A stretch of 64,000 nucleotides of DNA from an uncultured Spirochaetota bacterium (lineage in GTDB: Bacteria > Spirochaetota > Brachyspiria > Brachyspirales > Brachyspiraceae): assembly GCA_944390575.1 (NCBI GenBank), contig CALXQJ010000002.1, forward strand, positions 372,001-436,000, read 5' to 3'. The notes beneath the pieces are model-generated. The model ran no database searches. It was not told the origin of the DNA and saw only the letters and a list, made by a program, of their open reading frames with translations. A program made the translations under genes and the position numbers. Positions 16,520-25,183 of the stretch are shown here, piece after piece; the first letter of the stretch is position 1; every line of letters starts with the position of its first letter.

Positions 16520-18220
16520 ATGCAAGACTTTATGAATAAATTAATAAGTCAAGTAAAAAATATATTTTCTAAAACATCAAAGTTGCAGAAAGGGATAATA
16601 ATAGGTATAGTCGTTTTAGGACTTGGAGCTATTATAGCTACTATTGTATTATCATCAAGAAAGACAGGTTCTTTATTATTCCAAAGAGCATTAAGTCAAG
16701 AAGATGCAAGAAATGTAATAGCTGTTTTAGATGCTAATAATATAAAATATCAATATAGAAATGGTTTTATAACATTAAACAATGATGCAGACAAAGCAAG
16801 AGCAGAGTTAGAATTAGTAAAAGAAGGAAGAGTACCTACAGCTGTAGATGGTTGGGAACTATTTGATGCACCACGTATTGGTATTACAGATGCCGAGCTT
16901 GATGTAAATAAGAGACGTTCTTTAACTAAAGCAATAACTCAATTACTTATGAAATTAGAGTTTGTACAAGATGCTACAGTAGATTTAGCATTTCCAAAGA
17001 AAGAGTATTTAACAGATGTAGATGCTCCGGTAACAGCTTCTGTTGTAATTAAGGCACAGCCTTTTAAGGAAGAAGTATTGAGAGATCCTAAAACAGTAAG
17101 AGGATTACAACAATTAATAGCAATGGGAGTTGATAAATTAAAGCCAGAGTTTGTCACTATTACAGATAGTACAGGCTTAGTTTTAACAGACTTTACAGAT
17201 GAGGCAGCAAATTTAAAACTTAAAGTAGCACAAGAAGAATTAAAAATAGTAGATAGAGAAAGAAAGAAAATAGAAAATAAAATAAGACAAACACTCGGTA
17301 GAATATATACAAATAGAGTAGAGACAACAATAGCATTAGAACTTATTTGGGATGAGGTTACAATAACAAATAATTTAGTATTACCAATAATATTAAAAGA
17401 AGATAATCCAGCAACACCATTTGATGATAGTGAAACAACAAATAAGATTCAAGTATCATCACGTAATGTAACAGAAGAATGGAAAGGACAGCAATTTATA
17501 CCACAAGGAGCAGCTGGAGCAGAAGAGAATGTACCTCCTGGATATAAAGATAAAAGCGATAGATGGCAAACTTATGTTAAGACAGAAGCACAGGAGAATT
17601 ATGAATTAAGTAAGAGATATGAGGCTATTAAGAAGGGTAGCTATCAGATAGGTAAGATTTCGGCTGCTGTAGCTTTAGATGGTAGATGGGCTAAGGTTTA
17701 TGATGCTAAGGGGGAGCCTATTGTAACTAATGGTACTAGTTATTTAAGAGAGTATTTCCCAGTATCTGCTGATGAAATAAAAAATGTTACAGCTTTAGTA
17801 CAAGCTGCTATTGGATATGATGTTAAGAGGGGAGACCAAGTAAGTGTAACTCATATTCAGTTTGATCATTATGAAAGATTTGCAAGAGAAGATGCTGCAT
17901 TACTTAGAAATAATTTTATAAAGAAAGCATTAATAATAGCAATGATTTCATTACTTGTATTATTTATATTAGTATTGATAATTCGTTCTATTCAGAAAGA
18001 GGTTGCACGCAGACGTAGACTTAGAGAGGAAGAGCTTGAGCGTAAACAGATGGAGATGCGTCGTCAGGCTATGATGAATGCGAGTGAAGAACCTATTAAT
18101 GAGATGAATATAGAAGATGCTGCTCGTAGAAAACTTATGGATGAGGTTGTAAGATTATCTCATGAGCGACCTGAGGATGTAGCACAGTTGCTTCGTACTT
18201 GGATGGCGGATGATAAATAA
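16520..18220 (+). CDS. fliF: flagellar MS-ring protein FliF
   Basis: Forms the membrane-embedded MS ring that carries the motor and export gate. The 566-residue protein has two membrane helices, about residues 25-47 and 470-492, flanking the periplasmic ring-building domains. 'SLLFQRALSQEDARNVIAVL' opens the first of these domains. The C-terminal cytoplasmic tail 'ARRKLMDEVVRLSHERPEDVAQLLRTW' is the FliG-binding segment. AGGTGG lies 10 nt before the ATG. It is the first gene of fliF-fliG-fliH-fliI-fliJ-transglycosylase, preceded by sigma-70 and sigma-28 type promoters. Confidence 0.97.
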   Translation: MQDFMNKLISQVKNIFSKTSKLQKGIIIGIVVLGLGAIIATIVLSSRKTGSLLFQRALSQEDARNVIAVLDANNIKYQYRNGFITLNNDADKARAELELVKEGRVPTAVDGWELFDAPRIGITDAELDVNKRRSLTKAITQLLMKLEFVQDATVDLAFPKKEYLTDVDAPVTASVVIKAQPFKEEVLRDPKTVRGLQQLIAMGVDKLKPEFVTITDSTGLVLTDFTDEAANLKLKVAQEELKIVDRERKKIENKIRQTLGRIYTNRVETTIALELIWDEVTITNNLVLPIILKEDNPATPFDDSETTNKIQVSSRNVTEEWKGQQFIPQGAAGAEENVPPGYKDKSDRWQTYVKTEAQENYELSKRYEAIKKGSYQIGKISAAVALDGRWAKVYDAKGEPIVTNGTSYLREYFPVSADEIKNVTALVQAAIGYDVKRGDQVSVTHIQFDHYERFAREDAALLRNNFIKKALIIAMISLLVLFILVLIIRSIQKEVARRRRLREEELERKQMEMRRQAMMNASEEPINEMNIEDAARRKLMDEVVRLSHERPEDVAQLLRTWMADDK

Positions 18221-18295
18221 GTTAAGTAAGGAATTAATATTAGAAAATTGTATATTTGGTATAAAGTTATAAATAAAAATTAGGGGAGTACAATT

Positions 18296-19330
18296 ATGGC
18301 TGCAGCAAAACAGCAAGAAGAAAAAAAACAAAGAGTATTAAGTGGTCGTCAGAAGGTTGCTATATTCTTAGTTTCACTTGGGATGGAGGCTTCTAGCGAA
18401 ATATTTAAACACTTAAGAGAAGAGGAAATAGAGCAAATTACTTTTGATATTGCAAGACTTGAGAATATAGATTCATCAGATAAAGACTCTGTATTTAGAG
18501 AGTTTCAGGATATGATGATAGCTCAAGACTTTATAACTCAGGGTGGTATAGATTATGCTCGTGACTTGCTTGAAAGATCACTCGGTAGTCAAAAGGCAAG
18601 TGATATTATTAATAGATTAACTTCTTCTCTACAAGTGCGTCCATTTGATTTTATTCGCCGTACAGACCCTGCACACTTACTTAACTTTATACAAGGAGAA
18701 CATCCTCAAACTATAGCACTTATTTTAGCCTACTTAGAGCCAAATAAAGCAGCAAGTATATTAGGAGCTTTACCTGTAGAAGTTCAGCCTGATGTAGCTA
18801 AGCGTATTGCTGTTATGGATAGAACTTCTCCTGAAGTTTTACGTGAGGTTGAGCGTGTACTTGAGAGAAAATTATCTACTCTTGCTAGTGAAGACTTTAC
18901 TTCTGCTGGTGGTATAGATTCTATTGTAGAGATTATTAACAGTGTTGATAGATCTACAGAAAAGAGTATCATAGAAAGTCTTGAAGAGGATGATCCAGAA
19001 TTAGCAGAAGAGATTAAGAAGCGTATGTTTGTATTTGAAGATATTGTACTTCTTGATGATAGAGCTATTCAGAAGGTATTACGTGAAGTTGATACTGCTG
19101 ACTTGGCTAAGGCGTTAAAGAGTGTTGACTCTGATGCACAAGATAAGGTTTATAGAAATATGTCTAAGCGTGCTGCTGCTTTACTTAAAGAGGATATGGA
19201 CTTTATGGGACCTGTTCGTCTTAAGGATGTTGAAGAAGCTCAGCAGAAGATTGTTAATATTATACGTAAATTAGAAGAGCAAGGTGATATTGTTGTTGCA
19301 CGTGCTGGTGAAGATGAGATGGTTGTGTGA
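18296..19330 (+). CDS. fliG: flagellar motor switch protein FliG
   Basis: Rotor/switch protein linking FliF to FliM and interacting with MotA. The 344-residue product contains the N-terminal FliF-binding domain ('GRQKVAIFLVSLGMEASSEI'), the middle domain with 'EHPQTIALILAYLEP' (EHPQ motif), and the C-terminal torque domain with charged helix 'MFVFEDIVLLDDRAIQKVLR'. All are full length. GGGGAG precedes the ATG. Spirochaetes often have two FliG paralogues; this copy, in operon with fliF and fliHIJ and carrying the intact charged helix, looks like the motor-active FliG. A 75-bp gap separates it from fliF. Confidence 0.96.
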   Translation: MAAAKQQEEKKQRVLSGRQKVAIFLVSLGMEASSEIFKHLREEEIEQITFDIARLENIDSSDKDSVFREFQDMMIAQDFITQGGIDYARDLLERSLGSQKASDIINRLTSSLQVRPFDFIRRTDPAHLLNFIQGEHPQTIALILAYLEPNKAASILGALPVEVQPDVAKRIAVMDRTSPEVLREVERVLERKLSTLASEDFTSAGGIDSIVEIINSVDRSTEKSIIESLEEDDPELAEEIKKRMFVFEDIVLLDDRAIQKVLREVDTADLAKALKSVDSDAQDKVYRNMSKRAAALLKEDMDFMGPVRLKDVEEAQQKIVNIIRKLEEQGDIVVARAGEDEMVV

Positions 19331-19365
19331 TATTTTGTTTATAATTTATTAGGGAGTTATTAATT

Positions 19366-20268
19366 ATGCCAGAAAAAGTTTTTAAAGCTGCAAGTATTGT
19401 AGAACTTACTCAAAAAGTAAATATAGCAGTACCACATCATACTTCTAAAGAGGAATTAGATTATATAGATGAGGAAGAAGAGTATAAAGGTCCTTCTATT
19501 GAAGAGATAGAACAGGAAATAGCTGTTATTAGAGCACAGTGGGAAGAAGAATTAAGAGAAATGCGTAAAAAAGCAGCTGATGAGGCTGATCGTATTATTG
19601 AAGATGCTAAAACACAGGCTTTTGAGATATTCAAAGCTAAACAAAATGAAGCACATATTATATCAGAACAAGCTAAAGTAGATGCTTCTATGATTATTCA
19701 AGATGCTAACTCTCAGAAGGCTAAATTGGAAGCTGAATCTGAAAATGTTAAAGATGCTGCTTATAAAGAAGGATATGCTCGTGGATATGATGAGGGTTTT
19801 GAGAAGGCATTTGCTGATTCTAATAATGACTTAGCTAAATTAGCTGAAAAATTAAAAAAAATATTAGCTGAGACTATTAATAAAAGAAATGAAATTATAG
19901 ATGTAGCAGAGGCACAGGTTATAGATGTTGCTATACTTATTGCTAAGCGTGTAGTAAAAATGCTTACAGAGAGAGATAAGGGTATAGTTATACGTAATAT
20001 TCAAGAGGCTTTAAGACGTATTAAGGGTAGAACTAAAATTACTATTAGAGTAAATATAGATGATTTAGAGGTTTCTGCTCGTCATAAGGATGAGTTTTAT
20101 CAGATGCTTGATAAGATAGAGGGTGTAACTGTATTAGAAGACCCTAATGTTGATGTTGGTGGATGTATGATTGAAACTGATTTTGGTGATATAGATGCTC
20201 GTATCAATACTCAGCTTAATGAGATAGAAACTGCTATTAAAGAAGTTGAACCTATTAAAGGTTTTTAA
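19366..20268 (+). CDS. fliH: flagellar assembly protein FliH
   Basis: Negative regulator and stator-like partner of the export ATPase FliI. The 300-residue protein starts with a spirochaete-type segment, has a long charged coiled coil (about residues 50-175, with Ala/Glu/Lys heptads), and ends with the conserved FliH/YscL domain 'IDVAILIAKRVVKMLTERDK' near residues 188-207. Long length compared with E. coli FliH (about 235) reflects the N-terminal extension. AGGGAG precedes the ATG. It stands between fliG and fliI as in other spirochaetes. Confidence 0.92.
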   Translation: MPEKVFKAASIVELTQKVNIAVPHHTSKEELDYIDEEEEYKGPSIEEIEQEIAVIRAQWEEELREMRKKAADEADRIIEDAKTQAFEIFKAKQNEAHIISEQAKVDASMIIQDANSQKAKLEAESENVKDAAYKEGYARGYDEGFEKAFADSNNDLAKLAEKLKKILAETINKRNEIIDVAEAQVIDVAILIAKRVVKMLTERDKGIVIRNIQEALRRIKGRTKITIRVNIDDLEVSARHKDEFYQMLDKIEGVTVLEDPNVDVGGCMIETDFGDIDARINTQLNEIETAIKEVEPIKGF

Positions 20269-20303
20269 TATTTTTATTATTTATATAATAGGGCTTTTTG
20301 TAT

Positions 20304-21764
20304 ATGGATATAAAGAAACAGAGTATGGAGTCTATTGCTCAAATACGTGGTACTTTTGATAAGTATAAAAAAGTTATTTCTGATGTATCTTTATTAAAAT
20401 TTTGTGGTAAAGTGAAAGAGGTAATCGGGTCTATGATTATTAGTGAAGGTCCTTTTGCCAAACTTGGAGATGTTTGCCGTATTTATAAAAATGATGATAC
20501 TTATATAGATGGTGAAGTTATTGGTTTTAGAAATCAAGATGTTTTATTATCTGTGTATGGTACTGTTAATGGTATTACTTTTGGAAATATGGTTTATTCT
20601 TTTGATAAACCTTTATCTGTAGTATGTTCTGATGATTTGCTTGGTTGTGTATTAGATGGTCTTGGTAAACCTTTATCTGGAGGGGGACATAAGTTTTATG
20701 AAACTCCTGTTTCTACTGAGCATACTGCGGTTAATCCATTATCTCGTCCTCGTATAAAGGAGCATATACAAACTGGTGTACGTGCTATTGATGGAATTTT
20801 AACTGTTGGTAAAGGTCAACGTATAGGTATAATGAGTGGTACTGGTGTTGGTAAGTCTACTCTTTTATCTATGATAGCTCGTAATACTGATGCTGATGTT
20901 AATGTTATTGCATTAATTGGTGAGAGAAGAAGAGAGGTTCGCGATTTTATAGAGCGTGACTTAGGAGAAGAAGGTCTTAAAAAGAGTATTATTATAGTTG
21001 CAACTTCTGATGATGCACCACTTTTGAGAGTACGTGCTGCTTATGTTGCTACTACTATTGCTGAGTACTTTAGAGATAAAGGAAAGGATGTTATGTTTAT
21101 GATGGACTCTGTCACTCGTTTTGCTTTAGCTCAGCGTGAAATAGGTCTTTCTAGAGGAGAGCCTCCTACTACAAGAGGTTTTACACCGAGTGTATTTTCT
21201 GAACTTGCTAGACTTTTAGAGAGAACTGGTACTTCTAATAAGGGTAGTATTACAGCTTTTTATAATGTATTAGTTGAGGGTGATGATTTGGATGAGCCTA
21301 TTACTGATACTGTTCGTGGTATATTAGATGGTCATATTGTTTTGTCTCGTTATTTAGCTGATAGAGGTCATTTCCCTGCTATTGATATTAATAAGAGTAT
21401 TTCTCGTATTATGAATGAGATTGTTTCTGATATGCATAAACTTTCTGCTCGTGAGTTTACTAAGATGAGTGCTGATTATAATGAAGCTAAAGAACTTATT
21501 ATGATTGGTGGTTATGCTCGTGGTAGTATGCCTGATGTTGACAGGGCTATTGATTATAAACCTATGATGGATAGATTTTTACAACAGGATGCTAATGAGT
21601 TTTCTTCTTATGCTGATACTAAAGAACAGCTTATGTCTATGTTTTATGATCAGTCTGAGATTGCTAAGGATTTAGTTGATAGTGGGGATGTAAAACTTGC
21701 CTCTGGAAATAATACTATGTCTGAGAATGTTGTTTATGATAATAATGAAGTTGTTATATTATAG
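20304..21764 (+). CDS. fliI: flagellar export ATPase FliI
   Basis: F1-beta-like ATPase energising flagellar type III export. Walker A GTGVGKST lies near residues 178-185. Walker B 'DVMFMMDSVTRFALAQRE' and the conserved 'GEPPTTRGFTPSVFSEL' follow. Length about 486 residues is slightly above the usual 440-460, mainly at the C-terminus, which ends in an acidic low-complexity tail. The ATG at 20304 is preferred over a TTG at 20298 because AGGG ends 10 nt upstream of it. It lies between fliH and fliJ. Confidence 0.96.
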   Translation: MDIKKQSMESIAQIRGTFDKYKKVISDVSLLKFCGKVKEVIGSMIISEGPFAKLGDVCRIYKNDDTYIDGEVIGFRNQDVLLSVYGTVNGITFGNMVYSFDKPLSVVCSDDLLGCVLDGLGKPLSGGGHKFYETPVSTEHTAVNPLSRPRIKEHIQTGVRAIDGILTVGKGQRIGIMSGTGVGKSTLLSMIARNTDADVNVIALIGERRREVRDFIERDLGEEGLKKSIIIVATSDDAPLLRVRAAYVATTIAEYFRDKGKDVMFMMDSVTRFALAQREIGLSRGEPPTTRGFTPSVFSELARLLERTGTSNKGSITAFYNVLVEGDDLDEPITDTVRGILDGHIVLSRYLADRGHFPAIDINKSISRIMNEIVSDMHKLSAREFTKMSADYNEAKELIMIGGYARGSMPDVDRAIDYKPMMDRFLQQDANEFSSYADTKEQLMSMFYDQSEIAKDLVDSGDVKLASGNNTMSENVVYDNNEVVIL

Positions 21765-21777
21765 GGCTATTTAATTT

Positions 21778-22221
21778 ATGAAGAAGTTTGATTTTAAATT
21801 AGAGCCTTTATATAAGTATAGAAAGAATATTGAAAAAGAAAAACAAGCTTTAGTAGCTGAGGTTTCTGCCGAGTATAATAAGGAGCAGATGGGTATTGAT
21901 AATTGTATTGCTAAGATAAATGATAGTATTCATATTGTTGATAGTATTGAAGAGAGTAGTGATGATTATATGAATATGGCTTTATATTTGGGTGATTATA
22001 TATCTGCTTTAAGCTCGCAGATTATTATTCATCAAGATAATATGGCTACTATTGAAGTTGAGCTTAAAAAAAGACAAGAAGTTTTAAGTGAAGCTACTCG
22101 TGCAAGACGTGCTGTTGAAATATTAAAAGAGAAAAAGCTTTTAGAACATAAAAAAGAAAATCAAAAATTAGAACAAGCTAATTTGGATGATTGGAAAAGA
22201 GAGTATATTAATAAATATTAG
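21778..22221 (+). CDS. fliJ: flagellar export chaperone FliJ
   Basis: Small coiled-coil protein (147 residues) that links FliI to FlhA, like the gamma subunit of F1. The start 'FDFKLEPLYKYRKNIEKEKQ' is typical FliJ, and the rest is nearly all charged helix with 'KKRQEVLSEATRARRAVEIL', the conserved central repeat. No other domain. It follows fliI by 13 bp with AGGG upstream and is followed 11 bp later by the transglycosylase gene. Confidence 0.88.
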   Translation: MKKFDFKLEPLYKYRKNIEKEKQALVAEVSAEYNKEQMGIDNCIAKINDSIHIVDSIEESSDDYMNMALYLGDYISALSSQIIIHQDNMATIEVELKKRQEVLSEATRARRAVEILKEKKLLEHKKENQKLEQANLDDWKREYINKY

Positions 22222-22232
22222 GGTGTTTAATT

Positions 22233-22922
22233 ATGATAGAATCTATACAAAGAATACATAGTAGAATAGGTGAAATACAAAACAGATTTAATAAATTAGG
22301 ATTTAATACTCCTACTATTAATAATAAATCATTTGCAGAGCATTTAAATGAAGCTATGAGTGATATAGATACTACTAATAATAGCGAAAATAAAAAAGTA
22401 GAGGCTACTAATAATAAAGCATTAGATATGGATGCTTTTAAAGGTAAAATATCTCTTGGTGTTTATGAAGATTCTAGTTCAAATAATACAAACTTTGATA
22501 AAGCTATTAATGCATATCAAAAAAGAGAAGTGAAACATCCTGATACTTATAATAATATCATTAAAGAAGCTTCTGAAAAATTTTCTGTTCCAGAAGATTT
22601 AATTAAAGCTGTTATTAAACAAGAATCTAATTATATGCCAACAGCTATAAGTAATAAAGGTGCTATCGGACTTATGCAGATAATGCCTGCTACTGGTGAA
22701 GAACTTGGAATTAATGATAAAGAGCAATTAAAAGATCCTTATACTAATATTATGGCAGGTACTAAGTATTTATCACAAATGCTTAATAGATATGATGGAA
22801 GACTTGATTTGTCTTTATCTGCTTATAACGCAGGTCCTACTTTAGTAGATAGACTTCAGAGAATACCAAACATAGAAGAAACTCAAAATTATGTAAGAAA
22901 TATTATTAAGAATATTAAGTAA
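22233..22922 (+). CDS. lytic transglycosylase (SLT domain), flagellar operon member
   Basis: Cuts peptidoglycan glycan strands, probably to let rod or motor parts pass the wall. The C-terminal 120 residues are a classic SLT domain: 'IKAVIKQESNYMPTAIS' with catalytic Glu, 'GAIGLMQIMPATGEELGI', 'DPYTNIMAGTKYLS' and 'LSAYNAGPTLVDR'. The N-terminal 110 residues are Asn/Ser/Lys rich and disordered, with no signal peptide. Export must therefore be unusual, possibly through the flagellar apparatus; this is inference. It is the last gene of the fliF operon and may replace the FlgJ muramidase. Confidence 0.85.
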   Translation: MIESIQRIHSRIGEIQNRFNKLGFNTPTINNKSFAEHLNEAMSDIDTTNNSENKKVEATNNKALDMDAFKGKISLGVYEDSSSNNTNFDKAINAYQKREVKHPDTYNNIIKEASEKFSVPEDLIKAVIKQESNYMPTAISNKGAIGLMQIMPATGEELGINDKEQLKDPYTNIMAGTKYLSQMLNRYDGRLDLSLSAYNAGPTLVDRLQRIPNIEETQNYVRNIIKNIK

Positions 22923-22950
22923 ACATAATTATAATACTTATCTTTTACTG

Positions 22951-22978
22951 TTGACTTTTTTTATTGTAGTTTTATAAT
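22951..22978 (+). promoter_or_regulatory. sigma-70 type promoter for the TPR-NHL-VWA gene
   Basis: TTGACT (22951-22956), 16 bp, TATAAT (22973-22978). Transcription would start near 22985, 76 nt before the ATG. This separates the following gene from the fliF operon. Confidence 0.65.
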
Positions 22979-22991
22979 ATAATAGAGACTA

Positions 22992-23002
22992 CTTTACATA
23001 AT
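22992..23002 (+). promoter_or_regulatory. GTTTACATAAT-like box (10/11) in leader
   Basis: CTTTACATAAT lies 7-17 nt after the predicted start site of the TPR-NHL-VWA gene and matches the recurring box at 10 of 11 positions. One copy alone would be weak evidence; its placement by a promoter adds some weight. Confidence 0.35.
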
Positions 23003-23060
23003 ATATTAATATGTTAAGTATCCCAAAAATAATTAAAAATATAGGAAAAAAGAAAATACT

Positions 23061-25166
23061 ATGAAGATAAAATTAATAGCAATCATATATACTTTTCTAA
23101 TTATAAATACAACAATTTTATACTCATTTGATAAAACTCCATATTATGTTAATACTGAAACTTATGATTCATATAAAGAATTATTAAGAGGAGTTCATTA
23201 TTTTAATCAGGAAAGATATGATGCTGCTATTGCTAGTTTTAGAACTTCATTAAATACAAATCCTACTGATAAATTTATTCGTTATTGGTATAGTAAGGCT
23301 TTATATAAAGTTGGGAATATGTCTCTTGCTATTAATGAATGGCTTAATATAGATAGAATGGGTTATAGAGATCCTATTATTATATCTAAAATTAATAAGT
23401 ATTATGCTGCAAATGTGATAGAAGATAAAATAGATACTTTTAGTAATTTTATATATTTGAAAAACTTTTCTACTAATGCAAATTTTTTAAGAAACATAAA
23501 TCAACCTATACAAGTTGAGGTATTACAAGATGGTACTATTTATGTTTTAGATTATAGTGATTCTGCACTTAAACAGTTTGATGTTAATGGAAACTTAATA
23601 AAAAAAATATCTAATGGTAAAAGATTAGAAGAGACTAAGACTGGTTTTTTTAGAAAGGCTTGGCAGTTTATAACTAAGGCTTATCCTTATGAGAGATTAG
23701 AAAATCCAAGAGGTTTTACTCGTGATGGTGTTGGTAATATATATATAGCTAATACTAAAAAGGATATTATTTATAAGTATGATTCTAATGGTATATATAT
23801 AACAAATATTGGGGTTTCTGGTATTAGTAATGGGCAATTGCTTGGACCTGCTGCACTATATGCTGACAATAATGGACGACTTTATGTATCTGATACTGGT
23901 AATAATAGAGTTGTAGTTTTTGATGTTAATGGTAAGTATTTAGACAGTTTTGGAAGACTTGGTGAGAATGATGGAGAGTTTTATTCTCCTGCTGGTATAG
24001 TTGTTAATAATAATTATATATTTGTTGCAGATTTAGGTAATAGACGTATACAGAAATTTGATTTGAATGGTAATCATTTATTGAGTATCACTAATGAACT
24101 TTTTAAAGAACCTAGGGGATTATCTTTTTCTGAAGAGGGAAATTTGTATATAGCAGATGGTCGTAAGGTTTATTATTATGACATTAACAATGATGAGTTT
24201 ACTGTTTTTAATAATTCAGAGAGATATACATATACCCCTACATCAGTATCTGAAGGACCTAATAAAGTTATTTATTTAACAGATTTTTTATCTGGTAGAA
24301 TAGATGTATATACAAGAAAAGAAGAGTATTATGCTAACTTGGATGTATTTGTTGATAGAGAATATTTGAATAAGTTTCCTTTGGTTGTAGCTTCTGTTAC
24401 TGTTAGAGATAGGCTTACAAATCCTGTTGTTGGACTTACTGCTGAGAATTTTTTTGTATTAGAGAATGGTGAATATGAACCTAAGGTTGGATTTTATGAT
24501 GCACCTGAACTTAATGAGTATAGATTTATATATTTAATAGAAGATAGTGCTAATGCTCGTGAGTATGAGGGTAGAATAAAAGAAGAGATTAGTAATTTTA
24601 CTTATGCTTTAGAGGGTAATGATGAAGTTCTTGTTATACATTATAATGATCAGGTTTATAAGAATGGTAATTATGATAATGCTAATTTAAGAATATTGGA
24701 TAAGGCTTATAAGTTTAATTTTAGTGGTGGAGTATCTGCTTTGGATGAGGCTTATAGAGAGGCTATTAGATTATCATTAAATAGTTTTAAGAAAACTGCT
24801 ATTATACATTTTTCGGTTAGTGATATTGATGCTTCTGTATTTAATATGATTAATTATAATGACTTAGCAAGTTTTGCAAAAAATAATGCTATATCTATAA
24901 ATCAGGTTTATATTGGAAATAATACAAGTAATTATTATTTAGATTTAATATCAAAAACTACTTATGGTTCTTTAATAGATGCTTCTAAATCACTTAATTA
25001 TTCTGATGAACTTAATAAGATTAAGAGTATAGATTTTGGTAGATATTTTATATACTATAATAGCTTTAAAACTTCAAGACATGTTGGTGAGTTTAGAGCT
25101 TTGAATATTAGAGTTCAGTATAGAGATATGTATGGTGAGGAAGAATCTGGATATATTATTCCATAA
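23061..25166 (+). CDS. exported TPR / NHL-propeller / VWA-like protein
   Basis: Large 701-residue exported protein of unknown role. A signal peptide (residues 1-22) is followed by TPR-like helices (about 30-110, 'GVHYFNQERYDAAIASFRTS'). NHL propeller repeats come next (about 145-420, e.g. 'LENPRGFTRDGVGNIYIANT', 'GRLYVSDTGNNRVVVFDVNG', 'NYIFVADLGNRRIQKFDLNG'). The last 260 residues resemble a von Willebrand A fold ('EYRFIYLIEDSANAREYEG', 'VLVIHYNDQVY'), but the metal-binding D-x-S-x-S is degenerate. Such a chain suits binding other envelope proteins. It is next to the fliF operon but has its own promoter. Confidence 0.7.
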   Translation: MKIKLIAIIYTFLIINTTILYSFDKTPYYVNTETYDSYKELLRGVHYFNQERYDAAIASFRTSLNTNPTDKFIRYWYSKALYKVGNMSLAINEWLNIDRMGYRDPIIISKINKYYAANVIEDKIDTFSNFIYLKNFSTNANFLRNINQPIQVEVLQDGTIYVLDYSDSALKQFDVNGNLIKKISNGKRLEETKTGFFRKAWQFITKAYPYERLENPRGFTRDGVGNIYIANTKKDIIYKYDSNGIYITNIGVSGISNGQLLGPAALYADNNGRLYVSDTGNNRVVVFDVNGKYLDSFGRLGENDGEFYSPAGIVVNNNYIFVADLGNRRIQKFDLNGNHLLSITNELFKEPRGLSFSEEGNLYIADGRKVYYYDINNDEFTVFNNSERYTYTPTSVSEGPNKVIYLTDFLSGRIDVYTRKEEYYANLDVFVDREYLNKFPLVVASVTVRDRLTNPVVGLTAENFFVLENGEYEPKVGFYDAPELNEYRFIYLIEDSANAREYEGRIKEEISNFTYALEGNDEVLVIHYNDQVYKNGNYDNANLRILDKAYKFNFSGGVSALDEAYREAIRLSLNSFKKTAIIHFSVSDIDASVFNMINYNDLASFAKNNAISINQVYIGNNTSNYYLDLISKTTYGSLIDASKSLNYSDELNKIKSIDFGRYFIYYNSFKTSRHVGEFRALNIRVQYRDMYGEEESGYIIP

Positions 25167-25183
25167 TAAAATAAATATTAATT

